Source: JAJUFS01 sp964599565
GTDB lineage: Bacteria; Pseudomonadota; Gammaproteobacteria; Natronospirales; JAJUFS01
Length of the DNA: 8,062 nt
NCBI GenBank assembly: GCA_964599565.1
Contig: CAZRFE010000093.1
Location: 1-8,062, forward strand
Direction: 5' to 3'
Positions within the stretch are counted from its first letter, which is position 1, and each line of letters begins with the position of its first letter. The translations under genes were made by a program, and so were the position numbers. The notes beneath the pieces are model-generated. The model was given only the letters and a program-made list of their open reading frames with translations. It searched no databases and was not told where the DNA came from. This document shows positions 1-5,060 of the stretch, in pieces.

Positions 1-978
1 GTTCGCGAGCGGGCCGTAGACGATGTAGCTGTGTCCCGTCACCCAGCCGATGTCCGCCGTGCACCAGTAGATGTCGTTCTCCCCGGCGGACGAACGATAG
101 TCGAAGACGATCTCGTGCGTGTACGACACGTACACGAGATAGCCGCCCGTGGTGTGCAGCACGCCCTTGGGTTTTCCCGTCGAGCCGGAGGTGTAGAGAA
201 TGAACAGCGGGTCTTCCGCGTTCATCGGTTCCGGTTCGCAGTCCGCATCCACCGTCGCCTCGAGATCGTGCAGCCAGCGGTCGCGGCCTTCATGCCATGT
301 CACGTCGCCGCCGGTGTTGCGCACCACGAGCACGTGCTTCACGCGATCGCCCGTGCGCTCGACGGCGGCATCGACATTCGCCTTCATCGGCGTCGTCTTT
401 CCGCCGCGCCGGCCTTCATCCGCGGTGATCACGATTTCCGAGGCGCAATCCTCGATGCGCCCGGCGAGCGAATCCGGCGAGAACCCGCCGAAGACAACGG
501 AATGGATCGCGCCGATGCGCGCGCACGCGAGCATCGCGATGGCGGCATCCGGAATCATCGGCATGTAGATGGTGACGCGGTCACCTTTCTTCGCGCCGAG
601 CTGCTTCAGCACGTTCGCGAAGCGGCACACGCGCTCATACAGCTCGCCGTAGGTGATGCGCGCATCGTTCGCGGGATCGTCGCCTTCCCAGAGAATCGCG
701 ACATCGTCGCGGCGCGTCGCGAGATGGCGGTCCACGCAGTTCACGCACGCGTTCAGCGTGCCGTCATGGAACCACTTGATATGCAGGTCCTTCGCGTCGA
801 AGGAAACGTCCTTCACTTCCGTGAATGGCCGCATCCAGTCCAGCCGCTTCGCGACGTGCGACCAGAACGCCGCGCTGTCCGTCGCCGCTTCGCGGTACTG
901 CGCCGCATAGTCCGCGGCATCGACAATCGCGTGCTTCGCGACTTCCGGGGGAACGGGGTAGACAGGATTGCTGCTCAC
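1..978 (-). CDS. acs: Acetyl-CoA synthetase, N-terminal half (3' end outside window)
   Basis: AMP-forming acetate--CoA ligase: activates acetate with ATP to acetyl-AMP, then forms acetyl-CoA in the cytoplasm. 326 codons are visible, about half of the usual ~650 residues; the truncation is only the window edge. The GTG start at 978 is chosen because GAGGAG lies 6 bases upstream and because the protein then begins like Acs, with the ACAS_N region (FWSHVAKRLDW and KWFHDGTLNACVNCVDRH near residues 38-90). The ATP-binding P-loop TSGSTGKPKG is at residues 263-272, almost the same numbering as in enterobacterial Acs. The last visible residues (DIYWCTADIGWVTGHSY, then IVYGPLAN) are the highly conserved Acs core around the acetate pocket. 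The C-terminal domain with the acetylatable lysine is not in the window. It follows the phosphodiesterase gene on the same strand but has its own 113-bp leader with palindromes, so it may be transcribed separately. Confidence 0.97.
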   Translation of the reverse strand, partial: MSSNPVYPVPPEVAKHAIVDAADYAAQYREAATDSAAFWSHVAKRLDWMRPFTEVKDVSFDAKDLHIKWFHDGTLNACVNCVDRHLATRRDDVAILWEGDDPANDARITYGELYERVCRFANVLKQLGAKKGDRVTIYMPMIPDAAIAMLACARIGAIHSVVFGGFSPDSLAGRIEDCASEIVITADEGRRGGKTTPMKANVDAAVERTGDRVKHVLVVRNTGGDVTWHEGRDRWLHDLEATVDADCEPEPMNAEDPLFILYTSGSTGKPKGVLHTTGGYLVYVSYTHEIVFDYRSSAGENDIYWCTADIGWVTGHSYIVYGPLAN

Positions 979-984
979 GGTGCG

Positions 985-990
985 CTCCTC
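985..990 (-). promoter_or_regulatory. Ribosome binding site of acs
   Basis: GAGGAG on the minus strand, 6 bases before the GTG at 978-976. It decides the start of acs, since no ATG gives a correct Acs N-terminus. Confidence 0.8.
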
Positions 991-1013
991 GATCGGTGCC
1001 GGCTGAGCGTCGA

Positions 1014-1042
1014 ATGATGACGCGCAGCGTCAGCGCAGGCAA
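1014..1042 (-). promoter_or_regulatory. Candidate sigma-70-like promoter of acs with palindrome in spacer
   Basis: On the minus strand TTGCCT (1042-1037; 4 of 6 matches to TTGACA) is followed after exactly 17 bases by CATCAT (1019-1014; 4 of 6 to TATAAT). The spacer is largely the palindrome TGACGC-tgc-GCGTCA (1032-1018), which also touches the -10 box. A bound repressor there would block RNA polymerase. Both boxes are imperfect, and in GC-rich DNA such matches arise by chance, so this is a candidate only. Confidence 0.3.
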
Positions 1043-1053
1043 CGCCCTTCGCC

Positions 1054-1079
1054 GCGGATACGGTGTTTACCGTATCTGC
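1054..1079. promoter_or_regulatory. Near-perfect 11-bp inverted repeat between GDPD gene and acs
   Basis: Plus strand 1054-1064 (GCGGATACGGT) pairs with 1069-1079 (ACCGTATCTGC) around the tetraloop GTTT. The core GATACGGT/ACCGTATC is perfect and there is one G-T wobble outside it. It lies 12 bases beyond the stop of the phosphodiesterase gene and 75 bases upstream of acs. No T-tract follows on the minus strand, so it is not a classical intrinsic terminator. It could be a terminator-like 3' end structure for the upstream gene or an operator for acs. Confidence 0.6.
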
Positions 1080-1091
1080 CACGCATCGCGC

Positions 1092-2894
1092 CTATTCCCG
1101 CAGCCAGTGCCGCAGCTTCACCACCAGCAGCTCGCCTTCCGACAGCGCCGCGCGCTCGGCAAGCAGCTCATGCAGCAGGGCGGGGCGGTCGGTGATGATG
1201 CCGTCCACGCCCATGTCGATGAAGCGCGACATCTGCGCGCGCCCGTTCACGGTGAACACGAACACCTCGTGGCCGCGGCGATGCGCATCGAGGATGAATT
1301 CCGGCGTCACCGCGGAACTGCGCACGGCGAGCACGTCGAAGCCTGTCGATGCCGCGGCGCCGATGCTGAAATGAATGAACAGCGCCGTTCGCGTGGCGGG
1401 CGCCAGCGTTCGAATCTCGCGCAGCACGGCGGGGCTGGATGCACCGATCAGCGCGGCATCGAGCGTGCCGGTTTCATCGAGCACGGCGATCACGGCATGC
1501 AGCACCGCAGCTTCCGTTGACTTGATATCCACGAGAGGAATGACGCGGCCGCTCACCTGCTCGGCTACAGCGCGCAGCGTCGGCACCGTTTCACCGGCGT
1601 ACCGCGCGCCGACGCGGCGGCCGATGTCGATGCGCGAAAGTTCCGCAACATCGAGCGCGTTCACTGCGCGCGCATCGCCCGCAACGCGAAGCAGATCGCG
1701 GTCGTGCATCAGCACCGGCGTGCCGTCCGCGCTCGCGCGCACATCGATCTCGACGTAGTCCGCGCCATCCGCGAGCGCCTGCTCGATGGCGGCGATGCTG
1801 TTCTCCGGCGCCGTCATGGAACTGCCGCGGTGCGCGATCACCGCAACGTCATCCGTGAAATGGAAATGTTCCATCACCTGCACCGCCTGCCACAGCGAGA
1901 ACAGGATGAGCAGCAGCTCGATGCTCCACGACAGCAGGCCGGCGCGCCGCGCACGCGTTGCCGCGAGCGGTTCGCGGTCACGGCCTGCCGCGCGCGCATG
2001 CGCAACGTGCAGGAACGCGGCACTCACGCCAGTGGCGAGAAATGTCAGGACGATCGCGAACAGCGTGTAGAGCGCAATCACCGCGATCGTCGCGGGAATG
2101 AGAATCGCGAAGCGATCCGGCAGGAGATCGAGCGCGAGCAGGGCGAGGTTGTCGAACACGAACGCAAGCACCGCGGGCAGCGCGAGCAGTGCGGATGCGA
2201 GCGTCGCGACCTTCAGCAGCAACCGCCAGCGCCAGCCGCGCGCGAGCCGGTGGCTGCGCCGCAGCGCGCCGAGCGCGCTCATGTGCTCCAGCATCACGCA
2301 GGGCAGCGCAAGCAGCCAGCGGATGTAGAGCGTGCCGTTCAGCACGACGATGGCGACCGCGAACGGCAGCGACGCCGCGAGGAACAGCCACAGCGCGGCG
2401 GGCTTCGTGCGCATCACGAAGTCGTTCTCGTAGCCGCCGAGCAGCGCATCGTGAAGCAGGTAGATGCAGAGCAGGAACGGCGCGGCGAGCAGCAGATGCG
2501 CACTCGCGCGGATCAGGGAGAGGCGAAACAGCCGCGGAAATTTCCGCACGACGTGCACGAACGCCGTCACGACCTGGCGTGACGGCGTGCCATGGTGTTC
2601 TGCGCAGATCACGATCATGCCCGCGCGCTGCAGGTTGATGACGAGCAGCAGCAGCGTCGCGCCGGTGAGTCCCCAGAGCAGCCCGACGGGCGAGAGCATG
2701 AAATCGACGATCGCGTAATTGCTTATCGCGCGCTCGCCGCTTCGCGTCAGCACCGCCGTCATGATCCAGCCCGTCGCGGGCAGGAGAATGCCAGCAACCA
2801 GCACGCTGAAGAAAAGGTGAAACGCGAGCAGCGCGCGGCGCTGCCGGCGTAGCGTGGCGAACACCTGCGTTGCGAACTGCACGGCGGCTTTCAT
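1092..2894 (-). CDS. Membrane-anchored glycerophosphodiester phosphodiesterase
   Basis: 600 residues in two parts. Residues ~20-340 hold about seven hydrophobic segments (near 22-44, 66-90, 130-150, 166-190, 228-250, 264-296, 318-340), resembling the membrane domain found fused to some GDPD enzymes (GPDPase_memb family). Residues ~350-585 are a GDPD TIM barrel that hydrolyses glycerophosphodiesters to glycerol-3-phosphate and an alcohol. The GDPD signatures are AHRG (His355), PENS (363-366), VEIDVR (Glu382, Asp384), MHDRDL (His397) and the C-terminal GVDGIITD. The third metal ligand, usually Glu in an E-x-K motif, appears to be Asp456 (VDIKS), a conservative change. The ATG at 2894 is chosen because GAGG lies 8 bases upstream; the open frame continues to 3119, but that extension runs antiparallel-in-frame through the acetyltransferase gene and has no domain-like sequence. 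It lies 61 bp downstream of the acetyltransferase on the same strand, so co-transcription is plausible. Whether the barrel faces the cytoplasm or periplasm cannot be told. Confidence 0.9.
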   Translation of the reverse strand: MKAAVQFATQVFATLRRQRRALLAFHLFFSVLVAGILLPATGWIMTAVLTRSGERAISNYAIVDFMLSPVGLLWGLTGATLLLLVINLQRAGMIVICAEHHGTPSRQVVTAFVHVVRKFPRLFRLSLIRASAHLLLAAPFLLCIYLLHDALLGGYENDFVMRTKPAALWLFLAASLPFAVAIVVLNGTLYIRWLLALPCVMLEHMSALGALRRSHRLARGWRWRLLLKVATLASALLALPAVLAFVFDNLALLALDLLPDRFAILIPATIAVIALYTLFAIVLTFLATGVSAAFLHVAHARAAGRDREPLAATRARRAGLLSWSIELLLILFSLWQAVQVMEHFHFTDDVAVIAHRGSSMTAPENSIAAIEQALADGADYVEIDVRASADGTPVLMHDRDLLRVAGDARAVNALDVAELSRIDIGRRVGARYAGETVPTLRAVAEQVSGRVIPLVDIKSTEAAVLHAVIAVLDETGTLDAALIGASSPAVLREIRTLAPATRTALFIHFSIGAAASTGFDVLAVRSSAVTPEFILDAHRRGHEVFVFTVNGRAQMSRFIDMGVDGIITDRPALLHELLAERAALSEGELLVVKLRHWLRE

Positions 2895-2902
2895 GCCGAA
2901 AG

Positions 2903-2906
2903 CCTC
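2903..2906 (-). promoter_or_regulatory. Ribosome binding site of the GDPD gene
   Basis: GAGG on the minus strand, 8 bases before the ATG at 2894-2892. It supports the 600-residue form over a longer open frame reaching back into the upstream gene. Confidence 0.6.
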
Positions 2907-2955
2907 ACACCCATGGCCGCGGCCCGCAAGGCGGACAGGACGTAGGTGAATGCCC

Positions 2956-3486
2956 TCAGCGCGGCAATGCGCGCCTGAAGCCGTACACCTGCAGCGTCTC
3001 CTGCATGAAATCGAGATCCGGCGCGCGCACGAAACCGAGCTTCTCGTACATCGCCCACGCAACGTGCATGGCGTGCGTGGTGTGCAGCACGACCTCGGCG
3101 CGGCCTTGCTCCTGCGCAAGGCGCACGCAGGCTTCGGTCAGCGCCTTGCCGACGCCCATGCCGCGAAAGCGCGGGTCGACGGCGAGCAGGCGGATGCCGG
3201 ATGCGTTCGTGATGCGCGTTGCGCTGCCGCCGGAGCCGTATTCCGCCATGTCGCCGAAATACACCACGCCGCCGGCGAGTTCGTCCGTCGCCGTGTGCGC
3301 GACGAGAACCCTGGCATGCTTTCTTTCAGTGAAGCGTCCGATGTTCGCGAGCATCTCGTAGTAGCGCGGCTGCTCGTCGGGTTTCGGGAAACCGTCGAGC
3401 GCGGCATACACCGCAACCATCAGCCGGCCGAGCGGTTCGAATTCCTCCGCGCGCAGGTCGCGGATGTGCAGGTTTTCTGTCGTCAC
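2956..3486 (-). CDS. GNAT-family N-acetyltransferase
   Basis: 176-residue single-domain acetyltransferase that would transfer an acetyl group from acetyl-CoA to an amine; the substrate is unknown. The acetyl-CoA pyrophosphate loop (motif A) is LLAVDPRFRGMGVGKAL at about residues 100-116, with the R-x-x-G-x-G core at 108-113. The later AMYEKLGF (145-152) is the usual motif B end of the fold. The GTG at 3486 is chosen because AGGA lies 7 bases upstream; the open frame continues to 3798, but that part overlaps the divergent gene on the other strand and reads as low-complexity shadow sequence. It is much shorter than Pat-type protein acetyltransferases that control Acs, so nearness to acs is not evidence for that role. 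It is the first gene of a possible minus-strand cluster with the phosphodiesterase. Confidence 0.9.
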   Translation of the reverse strand: MTTENLHIRDLRAEEFEPLGRLMVAVYAALDGFPKPDEQPRYYEMLANIGRFTERKHARVLVAHTATDELAGGVVYFGDMAEYGSGGSATRITNASGIRLLAVDPRFRGMGVGKALTEACVRLAQEQGRAEVVLHTTHAMHVAWAMYEKLGFVRAPDLDFMQETLQVYGFRRALPR

Positions 3487-3493
3487 GTTTCGT

Positions 3494-3497
3494 TCCT
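3494..3497 (-). promoter_or_regulatory. Ribosome binding site of the acetyltransferase gene
   Basis: AGGA (within CAGGAACG) on the minus strand, 7 bases before the GTG at 3486-3484. The nearest upstream ATG is out of frame, so this site decides the GTG start. Confidence 0.65.
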
Positions 3498-3584
3498 GTG
3501 CTGCCGCCGCATCATGGCAAGTTGCGGCGTGGCGGGAAAGCTTTTCGGCATGCCAGAATGCGCACGGGTTGATGGAGAAGAACA

Positions 3585-4085
3585 ATGAACGGCAGTCTTT
3601 CTTTCGTCCTGCACATCGTTCTCGTCGGCGTCGGTGCGACCGTGGTGATGGATCTGTGGGGCGTGCTGCTTGCGCTTGCCACCCGCGCGCCGATGCCGGA
3701 TTACACGATGGTCGGCCGCTGGATGGGCCACTTCCCGCGCGGGCGTTTCGTGCAGGAGAACATCCGCGCGGCGGCGGCGGTTCCGGGTGAAGCGGCAATC
3801 GGCTGGAGCGCGCATTACCTCATCGGCATTCTCTACGCCGCGCTGCTTGTCGCGCTCGAAGGGGCGGGATGGCTGCAGGAACCGACGCTGCTGCCGGCGC
3901 TGGCCGTTGCGCTTGCGCTGCTGGTTGCGCCGTACTTCATCATGCAGCCGGGGCTCGGCATGGGTATTGCCGCATCGCGCATGCCGAAGCCATGGGTTGC
4001 GCGCCTGCGCAGCCTCGTCACGCACGCGGTCTTCGGGTTCGGTCTTTATCTCGCCGCGTGGCTGCTCGCCGTCATCGGCGCGTAA
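3585..4085 (+). CDS. DUF2938-like four-helix membrane protein
   Basis: 166-residue integral membrane protein of unknown function. Four hydrophobic segments are visible near residues 8-30, 71-93, 101-121 and 141-164. The first carries GATVVMD (17-23), a motif recalled from the DUF2938 family and similar to the YagU-type membrane proteins. Other features that fit DUF2938 from memory are YTMVGRWMGH (40-49), GEAAIGWSAHY (68-78), MQPGLGMGIAASR (120-132) and RLRSLVTHAVFG (140-151). GGAG lies 7 bases before the ATG. It is divergent from the acetyltransferase across a 98-bp gap and convergent with the exported protein. The length is typical of a complete member. No enzymatic residues can be assigned; a transport or membrane-maintenance role would be a guess. 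Confidence 0.88.
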   Translation: MNGSLSFVLHIVLVGVGATVVMDLWGVLLALATRAPMPDYTMVGRWMGHFPRGRFVQENIRAAAAVPGEAAIGWSAHYLIGILYAALLVALEGAGWLQEPTLLPALAVALALLVAPYFIMQPGLGMGIAASRMPKPWVARLRSLVTHAVFGFGLYLAAWLLAVIGA

Positions 4086-4090
4086 CCGCG

Positions 4091-4119
4091 GCGGCCGGAG
4101 CGAAGGTCGCACCGGCCGC
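4091..4119. terminator. Hairpin between convergent genes, possible bidirectional terminator
   Basis: GCGGCCGG (4091-4098) pairs perfectly with CCGGCCGC (4112-4119). Past one A-A mismatch an inner GCG/CGC pair (4100-4102 with 4108-4110) closes a five-base loop. It occupies most of the gap between the plus stop (4083-4085) and the minus stop (4129-4127). There is no T-tract on either side, so it would be a non-canonical terminator or an mRNA 3' end protector. Confidence 0.55.
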
Positions 4120-4126
4120 ACGAGTC

Positions 4127-4891
4127 CTACCAGATCAGCGTCTTCACGAACTGCGAGTTCTCGTCCATCGGTGTGACGACCTTGATCACCTGCTGCGTGT
4201 CCTTCGCTATCCAGAAGCGCGTCGCGGGACGCTCGGGCTGGTTGTAGTCCGTCGTCACGATCCAGCATTCGACGCCGCGCCCGTCCGGCCCGGTCAACGT
4301 GTCCGCACCGGAAACGGTGAACACGTAGGGCGCGGGCGGCGGACCGCCGGGATGATGGAACACGATGCGCGCGGCGTAGCCGGGTGCAAGCGGCAGCGCC
4401 TGCAGGAACAGGAGATCCGTTTCGAAATTGAACGCGGGCACAGGCGATGCGACGTCGTAGTCCGCGCGCGCATTGTCCGCCACGCCGGCGAGCCCGGTGA
4501 TTCTCTCTTCCGTGAACAGGAAACCTTCCGTCGTCGTGACGCCATCCTTCGTGATGCGCCGGATGTGTGTCGAGGGGCGGAACGTTCCCGGCTCGAACCA
4601 CGAGTCAAGCGTTCTTCCACCGCTCTGCGGCGCGGCGAGATCCCAGTGCTGCGTGACATGCAGTTGCCGCTCGCCGTCGCGCTCCTCGAATGCGACATGG
4701 ATGCTGATCACATCCACTGCGCTCATCGTCTCGCCCGTCTGCCGGTAACGCAGGTATTGCCGCACGCCCGGTTTCACAAGATCAATGCGCGCCAGGCGTT
4801 CGCCCATGCGCACGTCCACGGGTTCGCCGGCGGCGGCCGGCGCAAGAGCAAGCAAGGAAACGATGGCAAGCGCCGGCAGTGCATATCGCAT
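4127..4891 (-). CDS. Exported protein of unknown function
   Basis: 254 residues beginning with a clear Sec signal peptide: Arg2, a hydrophobic core to about residue 17, and a likely cleavage after Ala-Ala-Ala at 21. There is no lipobox cysteine, so the mature protein is predicted soluble in the periplasm or secreted. The mature part (~233 residues) is rich in alternating beta-type segments with aromatic ends, such as GVECWIVTTDY and TRFWIAKDTQQVIKV near residues 205-237. This pattern recalls the beta-barrel-like DUF3108 proteins, but I cannot confirm that family. Only one cysteine is visible, so no disulphide is expected. The ATG at 4891 has AAGG 6 bases upstream. It converges with the DUF2938-like gene and is divergent from the voltage-sensor-like gene across 169 bp. 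No catalytic motif is recognised. Confidence 0.85.
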   Translation of the reverse strand: MRYALPALAIVSLLALAPAAAGEPVDVRMGERLARIDLVKPGVRQYLRYRQTGETMSAVDVISIHVAFEERDGERQLHVTQHWDLAAPQSGGRTLDSWFEPGTFRPSTHIRRITKDGVTTTEGFLFTEERITGLAGVADNARADYDVASPVPAFNFETDLLFLQALPLAPGYAARIVFHHPGGPPPAPYVFTVSGADTLTGPDGRGVECWIVTTDYNQPERPATRFWIAKDTQQVIKVVTPMDENSQFVKTLIW

Positions 4892-4936
4892 GGTTCACCT
4901 TTCACGAGACTGAAGTAACGCTTCGACAATATGCAG

Positions 4937-4969
4937 TGCAGAAGTTCCACGCTCTGCAGGGTGTCCTGC
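4937..4969. repeat. Two overlapping inverted repeats in the divergent intergenic region
   Basis: TGCAGA (4937-4942) pairs with TCTGCA (4953-4958). Overlapping its right arm, GCAGG (4956-4960) pairs with CCTGC (4965-4969) around GTGT. They lie in the 169-bp space (4892-5060) between two divergent genes, where an operator would be expected. I could not find convincing -35/-10 boxes there. Short repeats like these can be chance. Confidence 0.3.
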
Positions 4970-5060
4970 CTTGTATCGCCCGCTCCTCGTGCGATGCACG
5001 GATGCCCGCGCTGCCGTGATGTCGCGATACTGCGGGAAGATGTGAACGGGGAGCGGTTCC

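Noticed and set aside
31..1017. 328-codon open frame on the plus strand
   Set aside because: It is antisense to acs, whose minus-strand translation shows unmistakable Acs motifs.
1704..2582. 292-codon open frame on the plus strand, very rich in Arg, Gln and Glu
   Set aside because: Antisense shadow of the membrane part of the phosphodiesterase gene; no ribosome site or recognisable motif.
2895..3119. N-terminal extension of the phosphodiesterase to an ATG at 3119
   Set aside because: The added 75 residues overlap the acetyltransferase coding region in another frame and look random; the ATG at 2894 has a Shine-Dalgarno site and starts a natural membrane-protein N-terminus.
2956..3486. Idea that the acetyltransferase regulates the nearby Acs by lysine acetylation
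   Set aside because: It is a small single-domain GNAT, unlike large Pat enzymes; adjacency across an intervening gene is not enough support.
3531..3554. Short palindromes AAAGCTTT and GGCATGCC between the acetyltransferase and DUF2938-like genes
   Set aside because: Eight-base palindromes without a loop or repeated copies are expected by chance, and no promoter boxes line up with them.
3487..3798. N-terminal extension of the acetyltransferase to 3798
   Set aside because: It would run across the divergent gene's start and coding region; the GTG at 3486 has AGGA 7 bases upstream and gives a normal GNAT length.
3483..4601. 372-codon open frame on the minus strand
   Set aside because: Runs antisense to the DUF2938-like gene and in another frame of the exported-protein gene; composition is shadow-like.
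4945..4976. TTCCAC and TTGTAT as promoter of the 531-residue gene
   Set aside because: Spacing is 20 bases and both boxes are poor, so it was not called.
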